Shown piece after piece: positions 6,187-12,752 of a DNA stretch of 14,428 nt. Made by a program: the position numbers and the translations under genes. Below the pieces are notes generated by a model, which searched no databases, was not told the DNA's origin, and worked only from the letters and a program-made list of their open reading frames with translations. The first letter of the stretch is position 1, and each line of letters starts with the position of its first letter. Source of the stretch: WRIS01 sp031549175 (GTDB taxonomy: Bacteria > Actinomycetota > Coriobacteriia > Coriobacteriales > Eggerthellaceae); assembly GCA_031549175.1 (NCBI GenBank), contig JAVBQH010000084.1, forward strand, positions 1-14,428, written 5' to 3'.

Positions 6187-9100
6187 CTACTCGATGGACT
6201 TGAGGCTTTCGACCATATCGATACGGGCGAGCTTGCGCCTCATGACAACCGACACGAACCAAGAGAACACCAAGGTCATAGCAAAGGAGATGGCAAAGCT
6301 CAAGGGATGGATGCTGCGCCCGAACATGACCTGGTCGACCTCGGCCGTGACCACCACGTAGTTCTCCATAAAGACTCCGAGCACAAGGCCTACCAAGGCG
6401 CCCAGTATCGTAAGGAGGATGGTCTCGCGGAAAATATAGGCGTTGACCTCGCGCGGAAGAAAGCCTAGTACCTTCAAGGTGGCTATTTCGCGCTGTCGTT
6501 CGGTGATGTTGATATTAGTGAGGTTGTAGAGCACGACGAATGCAAGGACGGCTGCGGCCACGATCAGGACCACCACGATCGAGTTCACGCTCGAAAGCAT
6601 CTTCTGGTATGACGATATGGATTCATCGTTATAGCCGACCGTCCTCACCCCGTCCACGGCAAGGAGCCTGTCACTGATAGCAGTCCGGATATCAGCATCG
6701 TTGGGGCTGAGGGCAACAATTATAGAATAGTCCAGGCCTTTGCCTGTGGTCTTCTCATAGTACGCGGGCGTCATATAGATGGATCCGCCGATATAGTTCT
6801 CCATGATCCCGCCGACCTCTACCGTGAAGGTGGATCCGGTGGCGTTGCCCATCTGGTCTTGCTCTGACAGGCTCAGGCTGTCGCCAACCATAAGGCCCAG
6901 CTGGTTCGATAATTTCTCACTGATAATGGCGGAAGTGTCGTTCATGGCAAGATCCTCGCCCGACACCCTGTTCCTCATCGTTACGAAGTCCGGGAAGCCT
7001 CGAGGATCCTCGGGCACAATCACGTAAGTGTTCTTCTCCGTCTTGCCGTCAGACGCGACCATGGCCTCGGCAGCGGTGTAGCCATAACTGCTGACCAGGC
7101 TTTTGTCATTGATGACCTCGTCCACCCGCTCCTGATCCTCTTCAGAGATGTCGTTCGCCAACGCGATGGTGGTATTGTAGCGGGTGATCTCGCCATATTG
7201 CTTTGAGATGATGTCGGTGATGGCATCCGAAAGCCCAAACCCGGTCAAAAGCAACGCCGTGCAGCCCGCAATCCCTATGATGGTCATGACGAAGCGCCTC
7301 TTGTAGCGGAAGATGTTGCGGAACGTGACCTTCCATGAGAAGTTAAGCCGTTTCCAGATGAAGCCTATACGCTCCAAGACGATGCGCTTGCCGGGCTTGG
7401 GGGCCTTCGGAAGCATGAGCGCGGCAGGCTTCTCGCGCAGCGTTGCGGCAGCCGCGCCCCATGTTGCGACCAAGGTTACCCCGACACCGAGGAGCGCCGA
7501 CAGACTTGCAAGGTAGGGGTCGATCGGGGTCGGCCCCACAGGCACGGCATACATGATGGTATAGGCGTTGAATATGGTCTTCGGCAGCACTTGGGAGAGG
7601 ATACCTATGCCGAGCATGCTTCCGACGACGCTTGCAAGAGCAGCGTAGATAAGGTATTTGGAGGTAATCGTCGCCCTGCCGTAGCCGAGCGCCTTATAGG
7701 TTCCGATGAGCGTGCGCTCCTCCTCCACCATACGCGTCATCGTGGTCAGGGCAACCAAAGCAGCCACCAGGAAGAACAGGAAGGGGAATACGCGTGCGAT
7801 CTGATCGACGCGGCCGGCGTCCGATTTGAAGCTGTTGGCACCGGAATTCTTGGTGCGGTCCATGACGTACCATGTCGGCTCTTCCATGCTGTCGATCTGC
7901 CTCTGGGCATCCTCGAGCTGTTGGGCGGCATCGGCAAGGCGCGTATCGGCCTCTGCCTTGGATGACCCATAGGCGGCCAGGCCGGAGGAGTATTCCGCCC
8001 TCCCTGTTGCAAGCTGCGCCCGCCCGTTCGAAAGCGTCGCCGCTGCTTGGTCGAGCTTTGTCTGCGCTTCCGCAAAGCCGGCTTCCGCTTGGCCTTTCTG
8101 GGCGTAATAGGCGGCCCAGGCACCATTGAGCTGGGCAGTCATTCCGTCGAGCATGTCTTTTTCTGCAAGGAGCATGGCTTCTTGCACCGGGTCGCCTGGA
8201 TTGCGATGGTCCCACCGATACTGCCAATCCACCCACGCCGCATCGAGGGCAAGCTGTTGTGCGGAAAGGTCTTCGTAAGCGGCTGCGAATTGAACCTCTG
8301 CCTGGCTTTTCTGCTGCGCCAATGCAGCAACGCCGGCATCGTATTCCTGCTGCCCGGAAGCCAGTTTCGCCTCGCTGCCCGAGATCGTCGATGCGGCGGA
8401 GTCGAGCCTTGCCTTTGCGGCGGCAAGCTGGCTTTCGGCATCGCCTTTCTGCTGTTCGTATTCGGCTCGCTTCTCGTCAAGCGACGATTGGGCCTCGGCC
8501 TTCAAACCGAGGTAGCGCTGGTGTTCGCGTGACGGGGCGATCTCCTGGACGCTCTTTGTGACCGCATCGATTTTCTCCTGGTAGGCATCGCTTCCCCATG
8601 TATCCTGTTCGGCGCCTTCGACCGTCAGGAATATCTCTGTGTAGGGGTAGTCGTCTGCGAACTCGTCTTCTGCAACATACATATACTGCTGAAGGAAGCC
8701 GCTGCCGATGCCCGTCGTCCCGAGGCTCGTAGGCGATGTGTAATACGACGACCGTACGAAGCCGGTTATGGTAAGCGACCGATGCTTCAGGATCTCGTCG
8801 ATATTGCCTGCGCCCTCTACGACCTGCACGGTATCGCCGATATGGACGGGCGTGTTCATAACCCGGTCAGCTGCGAGGACACATTCCCCCGGAGCGTCCG
8901 GCCATGAGCCGGATACGAGCAAAGGGCGGTTGATGTAGCCTTCGTCGTCTGATTTCGCATCGACCCCGTCGCTCGTGTCGCTTGCCCCGGCGGCCTGGGC
9001 ATCCAGGGAATGGACGCGGACCGTGTACTGCTCGTTGTCGATGATGGTGACCACGTCGGTCACCGATGCGGGCATCGCGGCCTTGACGCCCTCGACCTCC

Positions 9101-9330
9101 TGCAGCGCGGCCACATCATCGTCGGTCATCCCCATGGTGGACAGCACCCGCAGGTCGTAGAGGTTGGTGCCGTCGTAGTATTCGTCGGCGGCCAGTTCCA
9201 TATCGGGGCCGGTCATGCGAAGGCCCGCATAGAAGCCCGTGCCCAAAGCGACGATTATGCCGATTGCAAGGAAGCGCCCCCAGGAATGGGTGATGGAACG
9301 GAAGATTTCTTTTCTGAATACCCTGTTCAA
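6187..9330 (-). CDS. ABC transporter permease, FtsX/MacB-like, with long duplicated coiled-coil
   Basis: The membrane subunit of the exporter encoded with the upstream ATPase. One N-terminal helix (about 19-38) leads to a large extracytoplasmic section (about 40-505). That contains an Ala/Gln/Glu-rich coiled-coil (about 275-485). The first FtsX-like core follows (helices about 511-530, 557-582, 605-630), with the cytoplasmic MVEEERTLIGTYKALGYG (534-551) typical of FtsX loops. A further helix (about 680-700) starts the second half, then a second extracytoplasmic domain (about 705-910) and the last FtsX core (helices about 915-937, 968-988, 1008-1030) with REIATLKVLGF (947-957). The start is TTG at 9330: AAGGA lies 5 bases before it and overlaps the ATPase stop, indicating translational coupling. 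At 1047 residues it is in the long class of FtsX permeases. Cargo is unknown: peptide, lipid or lipoprotein export, or mechanical signalling to envelope enzymes, are all possible. Confidence 0.88.
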   Translation of the reverse strand: MNRVFRKEIFRSITHSWGRFLAIGIIVALGTGFYAGLRMTGPDMELAADEYYDGTNLYDLRVLSTMGMTDDDVAALQEVEGVKAAMPASVTDVVTIIDNEQYTVRVHSLDAQAAGASDTSDGVDAKSDDEGYINRPLLVSGSWPDAPGECVLAADRVMNTPVHIGDTVQVVEGAGNIDEILKHRSLTITGFVRSSYYTSPTSLGTTGIGSGFLQQYMYVAEDEFADDYPYTEIFLTVEGAEQDTWGSDAYQEKIDAVTKSVQEIAPSREHQRYLGLKAEAQSSLDEKRAEYEQQKGDAESQLAAAKARLDSAASTISGSEAKLASGQQEYDAGVAALAQQKSQAEVQFAAAYEDLSAQQLALDAAWVDWQYRWDHRNPGDPVQEAMLLAEKDMLDGMTAQLNGAWAAYYAQKGQAEAGFAEAQTKLDQAAATLSNGRAQLATGRAEYSSGLAAYGSSKAEADTRLADAAQQLEDAQRQIDSMEEPTWYVMDRTKNSGANSFKSDAGRVDQIARVFPFLFFLVAALVALTTMTRMVEEERTLIGTYKALGYGRATITSKYLIYAALASVVGSMLGIGILSQVLPKTIFNAYTIMYAVPVGPTPIDPYLASLSALLGVGVTLVATWGAAAATLREKPAALMLPKAPKPGKRIVLERIGFIWKRLNFSWKVTFRNIFRYKRRFVMTIIGIAGCTALLLTGFGLSDAITDIISKQYGEITRYNTTIALANDISEEDQERVDEVINDKSLVSSYGYTAAEAMVASDGKTEKNTYVIVPEDPRGFPDFVTMRNRVSGEDLAMNDTSAIISEKLSNQLGLMVGDSLSLSEQDQMGNATGSTFTVEVGGIMENYIGGSIYMTPAYYEKTTGKGLDYSIIVALSPNDADIRTAISDRLLAVDGVRTVGYNDESISSYQKMLSSVNSIVVVLIVAAAVLAFVVLYNLTNINITERQREIATLKVLGFLPREVNAYIFRETILLTILGALVGLVLGVFMENYVVVTAEVDQVMFGRSIHPLSFAISFAMTLVFSWFVSVVMRRKLARIDMVESLKSIE
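7915..8451 (-). repeat. internal duplication in the permease coiled-coil
   Basis: Residues 294-355 (DNA 8266-8451) and 411-472 (DNA 7915-8100) of the permease align without gaps. By eye 27 of 62 positions are identical (QKG.AE, LD.AA.T.S, LA.G..EY..G.AA, K..A, final L), with a period of 117 residues. The two copies flank a Trp/Asp-rich, less helical-looking stretch (about 365-380) that could be the turn of a helical hairpin. Confidence 0.75.
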
Positions 9331-9340
9331 CGAAGTCCTT
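9328..9340 (-). promoter_or_regulatory. ribosome-binding site and TTG start of the permease
   Basis: Read on the minus strand, AAGGA (9340-9336) is followed by five bases and then TTG (9330-9328). The AAGGA overlaps the TAA stop of the ATPase (9341-9339), so ribosomes finishing the ATPase are placed on the permease start. Confidence 0.65.
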
Positions 9341-10040
9341 ACCAGTCTATCGTCTGGGCTGAGGCAGGGCAGTCGTTTCTCTCTACCCCCGATACGCGGC
9401 CTTCCCTGATATGGATCACCCGGTTCGCCAAAGAGGTGAAGGCGGTGTTATGGGTGATGAGCACCACCGTCTTGTTCATGGTGGTGCAGGTGGTCTGAAG
9501 GAGCTGGAGGATCGCCTTGCCGGTGCGGTAATCAAGCGCCCCTGTGGGCTCATCGCAGAGCAGGACCTTGGGGTTTTTTGCCAGGGCGCGCGCAATGGCG
9601 ACGCGCTGCTGTTCGCCTCCGGAAAGCTGCGCAGGGAAGTTATCTGTCCGGGGCCCCAGACCAACCTGCTCAAGCACTCCCCTCGCATCAAGCGGATCCT
9701 TGCATATCTGAGATGCGAGCTCGACGTTTTCCAGGGCGGTCAGGTTTTGCACCAGATTGTAGAATTGGAATACGAAGCCGATGTCGTAGCGGCGGTAGCA
9801 GGTAAGCTCCTTTGAGCTGAAGGCGCTCACCTCGCGCCCCTCAAGCATGATCTTCCCCGAAGTGCAGCTGTCCATGCCGCCGAGCATGTTGAGCACGGTG
9901 GTCTTGCCGGCACCTGACGGGCCGACAACGACGACGAACTCGCCTTCCTCGATCTCGAAGTCGATGCCGTCTGCCGCCGCAACGTCGACTTCGCCCATAT
10001 GGTAGACCTTGTGCACATCATGGAACTCTATAAACGCCAT
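9339..10040 (-). CDS. ABC transporter ATP-binding protein, MacB/LolD type
   Basis: The nucleotide-binding subunit for the FtsX-like permease encoded next. All ATPase motifs are intact: Walker A GPSGAGKTT (40-48), Q-loop Gln at 92 in FVFQFYNL, signature LSGGEQQRVAIARAL (139-153), Walker B VLLCDEPTGALD (159-170) with catalytic E164, and switch His at 197 (LITHN). The 233-residue length and the FVFQ.YNL..NLTALENV pattern (89-106) are those of the LolD/MacB/FtsE-like group. The ATG at 10040 is preceded by GGAGA 5 bases upstream. A C-terminal tail after about 215 is not conserved in the family. It is the first gene of a two-gene operon; the permease TTG follows the stop with eight bases between. 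Dimerises in the cytoplasm and drives the permease by ATP hydrolysis. Confidence 0.93.
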   Translation of the reverse strand: MAFIEFHDVHKVYHMGEVDVAAADGIDFEIEEGEFVVVVGPSGAGKTTVLNMLGGMDSCTSGKIMLEGREVSAFSSKELTCYRRYDIGFVFQFYNLVQNLTALENVELASQICKDPLDARGVLEQVGLGPRTDNFPAQLSGGEQQRVAIARALAKNPKVLLCDEPTGALDYRTGKAILQLLQTTCTTMNKTVVLITHNTAFTSLANRVIHIREGRVSGVERNDCPASAQTIDW

Positions 10041-10142
10041 GCTTGTCTCCTACCCTGGTCTCCCTGGGTCGTCCTATCAGATGATGGTGGAGCTGAAATA
10101 ATCCTACCGATGCATTCTCCCAGGAGATCGGCTAAAACACAA

Positions 10143-10177
10143 GTTCGTTTTCGATTTAGCACGAACAGACGAAAACG
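10143..10177 (-). promoter_or_regulatory. overlapping inverted repeats upstream of the ABC operon
   Basis: Two perfect inverted repeats interlock: GTTCGT (10143-10148) with ACGAAC (10161-10166), and CGTTTTCG (10146-10153) with CGAAAACG (10170-10177). They lie about 100 bases upstream of the ATPase start in the 231-base gap. This could be an operator (TetR-like sites are often palindromes of this size) or two mutually exclusive RNA hairpins. I could not fix a convincing -35/-10 pair, so the regulatory role is inferred from symmetry and position. Confidence 0.45.
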
Positions 10178-10192
10178 GGTGCCCGAGCCAAT

Positions 10193-10233
10193 AAAAACCG
10201 CATTGACGGGTATTTGATGCGTACAGGATGCGG
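10193..10233 (-). terminator. intrinsic terminator after the small membrane protein gene
   Basis: On the minus strand CCGCAT (+ strand 10228-10233) pairs with ATGCGG (+ strand 10198-10203), followed by TTTTTATT (10197-10190). A shorter inner alternative, CGCAT, sits at 10217-10221. It is about 40 bases past the stop at 10272 and separates that gene from the ABC operon. Confidence 0.6.
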
Positions 10234-10271
10234 CAAGGCCGGCTGGTGCGGAGAGCTTTTCATAAGGGTCT

Positions 10272-10718
10272 CTAGAGGATGGCGAAAAGGGCAAGTCCGG
10301 AAGCCGCAAGAGAACAGATGCCCAACATCAAGGTCAGTATGAAAAGGATGATAAACAGCACCTTTGCCGAGGTCTTGGCGACCGGCCGGGTATAGACCAG
10401 GCCCACGATCCCGAGCGCTATGGAGCCCAAGCCGAAAAGGCAGCCGAGGACAGCAAGGACCGTGCGGGCCTCCGTCCATAGGATGAAGCCGAAAAGGGAG
10501 AAGCAGCAAAGCGCGAACAGCAAGACGGCCGAGCAGACGATCACCGTGAGGCGCTTATAGTTTGCATCCTTGACAACCACTGCGCTGGCGGCGAAGCCTC
10601 CCGCCGCAATTGCCGTGGCCCCGGCACCCAACAAGACAAGCCCCACCACGGCAATCACGATCACCGCAAGCAAAGCGATTATCACTGGCGTCAGAAAAAG
10701 GAAGAACACGACTCCCAT
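10272..10718 (-). CDS. small multi-spanning membrane protein, function unknown
   Basis: A 148-residue, very hydrophobic protein. I see about four to five membrane segments: roughly 4-32, possibly 33-49 (Ala/Gly-rich), 57-80, 85-109 and 118-147, joined by short charged loops (KDANYKR at 50-56, TRPVAKTSAK at 110-119). It has no signal peptide cleavage site and no catalytic motif. GGAGGT lies 5 bases before the ATG, so it is a well-translated real gene. It sits between the end of the ribosomal operon (two hairpins upstream) and the ABC operon, with its own terminator. I do not recognise a family and do not assign a function. The sequence is a candidate lineage-specific protein. Confidence 0.75.
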   Translation of the reverse strand: MGVVFFLFLTPVIIALLAVIVIAVVGLVLLGAGATAIAAGGFAASAVVVKDANYKRLTVIVCSAVLLFALCCFSLFGFILWTEARTVLAVLGCLFGLGSIALGIVGLVYTRPVAKTSAKVLFIILFILTLMLGICSLAASGLALFAIL

Positions 10719-10751
10719 AGGTACCTCCGTCGTTTTGGGCCGATATCGAAA

Positions 10752-10774
10752 ACGCCGGCTCTTAGGGCCGGCGT
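10752..10774 (-). terminator. intrinsic terminator closing the ribosomal operon
   Basis: Perfect 8-bp stem ACGCCGGC (10752-10759) / GCCGGCGT (10767-10774) with a 7-base loop. On the minus strand the stem runs into TTT then C. On the plus strand it is followed by CTCACTTTTT, so it could work both ways. It lies between the rplW stop and the ribosome-binding site of the next gene. Confidence 0.65.
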
Positions 10775-10793
10775 CTCACTTTTTCACTAAGGC

Positions 10794-10819
10794 GTGCACA
10801 AGGGCCAGGCCCTTTGCAC
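10794..10819 (-). terminator. hairpin directly after rplW
   Basis: A 10-bp stem with one bulged C, GTGCA-c-AAGGG (10794-10804) / CCCTTTGCAC (10810-10819), has the loop CCAGG. It starts 8 bases past the rplW stop. No T-tract follows directly on the minus strand. It may be the 3' end stabiliser or first of two tandem terminators with the hairpin at 10752-10774. Confidence 0.5.
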
Positions 10820-10827
10820 GGTACGGT

Positions 10828-11115
10828 TTAGTTGCTGCCGAACAGCTCGATGGTATCGCCTTCTTTGAGCGTGACCATTGCCTTCTTCCAAGTACGGGTC
10901 TTTCCTACCTGGTAGCGGACGCGCTTTGGCTTCGCCTTCACGTTCAGCGTGTTGACCTTGACGACCTTGACATCGAAGATAGCCTCGATTGCCTGGGCGA
11001 TCTCAACCTTGTTCGATTCTTTTGCGACCTCGAAAGTGTAGCAGTTGTCACCCATCATGTCGTAGCTATGCTCAGAGACGATAGGGCGGATGATTACCTG
11101 ACGGGGGTCTTTCAT
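10828..11115 (-). CDS. rplW: 50S ribosomal protein L23
   Basis: Protein of the large subunit that binds 23S rRNA at the peptide exit tunnel and docks trigger factor and SRP. At 95 residues it is full-length for bacteria. The N-terminal IIRPIVSEHSYDMM (8-21) matches the family's RPxxSEK-type start, with His in place of the more usual Lys/Thr. KVEIAQAIEAIFDVKVVKVN (36-55) and the basic loop KAKPKRVRYQVGKTRTWKKA (61-80) are characteristic. Its ATG shares one base with the rplD stop (TAATG), and GGAGG lies 10 bases upstream inside rplD, so the two are translationally coupled. It is the last ribosomal gene before two hairpins; rplB does not follow. Confidence 0.96.
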   Translation of the reverse strand: MKDPRQVIIRPIVSEHSYDMMGDNCYTFEVAKESNKVEIAQAIEAIFDVKVVKVNTLNVKAKPKRVRYQVGKTRTWKKAMVTLKEGDTIELFGSN

Positions 11116-11738
11116 TATGCGAGCACCTCCTCGATGCGAGCCAGGGCGGCAGCCGTGAAGACCAGCGCCTTGTTGTCGATCAGTTCATAGGTGTTCGCCT
11201 CGGTGACGGGGATGACATTGACCCTGTCCAGATTACGCATGGACAGATAGGTGTTGACGTCGTCATCTGAAATGACCACCGTTGTACGCTGCTCGCAGCC
11301 GAGCGCCTTGAGGGCAGCCGCAGCCTCTTTTGTCGAAGGCTTCTCGAAGTCGAACTTCTCGACGACGATCAGCTCCTTGTCGGCCAATTTAGCGGAAAGC
11401 GCGGAGCGCATGGCGAGCTTTACCACCTTGTTGGGCACCTTGATCGCATAGGAGCGGGGATGCGGGCCGAATACCACGCCGCCGCCTGTCCAATGCGGAG
11501 CACGGATGGTTCCCTGGCGTGCCCGCCCGGTTCCCTTCTGCCTCCAAGGCTTCTTGCCGCCGCCGCGGACCTGGCCGCGCGTCAGCGTATTGCTGGTGCC
11601 GGAACGCCAGGCAGCACGTTGGGCGCGTACCACTTCATGCATGGCATGAACGTTTGGCTCGATGCCAAACACAGCAGCAGAAAGCTCGGTGCTTTTGACC
11701 TTCTTGCCGCTTGCGTCTTTCATTTCAATACTTGCCAT
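11115..11738 (-). CDS. rplD: 50S ribosomal protein L4
   Basis: Large-subunit protein whose extended loop lines the exit tunnel; in some bacteria it also represses the S10 operon. The 207-residue length is normal. The tunnel-loop signature RGGGKKPWRQKGTGRARQGT (58-77), continuing to APHWTGGG, is intact, as is the C-terminal globular domain (LSMRNLDRVNVIPVTEANTY). I placed the start at the ATG at 11738 because AAGGAG lies 8 bases upstream. An in-frame ATG at 11759, just after the rplC stop, would add seven residues (MNQGENL) but has no comparable ribosome-binding site. The upstream gap to rplC is 21 bases. Confidence 0.96.
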   Translation of the reverse strand: MASIEMKDASGKKVKSTELSAAVFGIEPNVHAMHEVVRAQRAAWRSGTSNTLTRGQVRGGGKKPWRQKGTGRARQGTIRAPHWTGGGVVFGPHPRSYAIKVPNKVVKLAMRSALSAKLADKELIVVEKFDFEKPSTKEAAAALKALGCEQRTTVVISDDDVNTYLSMRNLDRVNVIPVTEANTYELIDNKALVFTAAALARIEEVLA

Positions 11739-11759
11739 AAGGTTTTCTCCTTGGTTCAT

Positions 11760-12380
11760 TTAAGCCAGACGAATGCGTACCACGGCGTTTTTTCCGCCTG
11801 GGACAGCACCCTTCACCAGAATGAGGTTTTGCTCCTCATCCACACGTACGACTTCGAGGTTCTTCGTGGTCACGGTATCGACGCCCATGTGCCCCGGAAG
11901 CTTCATGCCCTTGAACACACGCGAAGGCGTTGCGCACTGTCCCACCGAGCCGGGGGCGCGATGGAAATGCGAGCCGTGTCCGCCTGGGCCACCGGCAAAG
12001 TTGTAGCGCTTGATCACGCCGGCAAAGCCTTTGCCCTTGGAGGTTCCCGTCGCATCGACCTTCTTGGCCTCTGCGAAGTTGGCGACTGTCACCTGGTCTC
12101 CGACCTTATACTCCGATGCATCGTCGATGCGCACCTCGCGCAGATGGCGCTTAGGGTCTACGCCTTGGCTTTTGAAATGCCCGGCCATCGGCTTGTTGAC
12201 CTTCTTTTCCTTGATCTCGCCAAAGCCAAGCTGGACGGCATTGTAGCCGTCGGTCTCGACGGTCTTCACCTGGCAGATCGTATTGGGCTCCGCCTGGATG
12301 ACGGTAACCGGCACGGCACGGTCGTCTTCTGAGAAGATCTGGGTCATGCCGAGTTTTTTCCCATAAATGGTGTTTATCAT
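11760..12380 (-). CDS. rplC: 50S ribosomal protein L3
   Basis: Early-assembling large-subunit protein that reaches the peptidyl-transferase centre. It is 206 residues from the ATG at 12380. The N-terminal GKKLGMTQIF (7-16) and the central loop GGPGGHGSHFHRAPGSVGQ (130-148) identify L3; Q148 corresponds to the Gln methylated by PrmB in E. coli. An in-frame GTG at 12389 would add MKE, but AGGGG then sits too close; for the ATG it is 10 bases away. The gap to rpsJ is 14 bases, so it is co-transcribed. Confidence 0.96.
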   Translation of the reverse strand: MINTIYGKKLGMTQIFSEDDRAVPVTVIQAEPNTICQVKTVETDGYNAVQLGFGEIKEKKVNKPMAGHFKSQGVDPKRHLREVRIDDASEYKVGDQVTVANFAEAKKVDATGTSKGKGFAGVIKRYNFAGGPGGHGSHFHRAPGSVGQCATPSRVFKGMKLPGHMGVDTVTTKNLEVVRVDEEQNLILVKGAVPGGKNAVVRIRLA

Positions 12381-12394
12381 TTCCTTCACACCCC

Positions 12395-12703
12395 TTACAG
12401 CTTGATCTCGATGTCGACACCGGCCGGAAGGTCCAAACGCATCAGGGAATCGACCGTGTTCGGGGTCGGCTCCAGGATGTCGATCAAACGCTTATGGGTG
12501 CGCATCTCAAACTGCTCACGCGAATCCTTGTTCACATGGGGAGAGCGCACGACGCAATACAGATTGCGTTCCGTCGGCAACGGAATCGGTCCTGATACTT
12601 TGGCACCCGTCTTCTGGGCGGTGTCGACGATGAGCTTCGTAGACTGGTCTACGATCTCATGGTCGTATCCCTTTAAGCGGATGCGGATCTTTTGATTAGC
12701 CAC
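12395..12703 (-). CDS. rpsJ: 30S ribosomal protein S10 (NusE)
   Basis: Small-subunit head protein and, as NusE, a partner of NusB and NusG in antitermination and transcription-translation coupling. Full length at 102 residues. IRIRLKGYDHEIVDQST (6-22), the extended loop GPIPLPTERNLYCVVRSPHV (39-58) and FEMRTHKRLIDI (65-76) are typical. The start is GTG (12703-12701) with GGAGGT 7 bases upstream. It follows fusA after only 49 bases. In many bacteria tuf lies at this point; here it does not. I see no long leader of the E. coli S10 type. Confidence 0.97.
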   Translation of the reverse strand: MANQKIRIRLKGYDHEIVDQSTKLIVDTAQKTGAKVSGPIPLPTERNLYCVVRSPHVNKDSREQFEMRTHKRLIDILEPTPNTVDSLMRLDLPAGVDIEIKL

Positions 12704-12716
12704 TTACCTTACCTCC
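12701..12716 (-). promoter_or_regulatory. strong ribosome-binding site with GTG start of rpsJ
   Basis: On the minus strand GGAGGT (12716-12711) is followed by seven bases (AAGGTAA) and GTG (12703-12701). This decides the non-ATG start of S10 and suggests efficient initiation independent of fusA. Confidence 0.7.
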
Positions 12717-12752
12717 ATTATGCATGAGCGATTTGCGTGAGGGCACCTGGCC

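Noticed and set aside
11460..12332. Plus-strand open frame of 290 codons opposite rplC/rplD
   Set aside because: It is antisense to two certain ribosomal genes; stop-free antisense frames are expected in this high-GC sequence.
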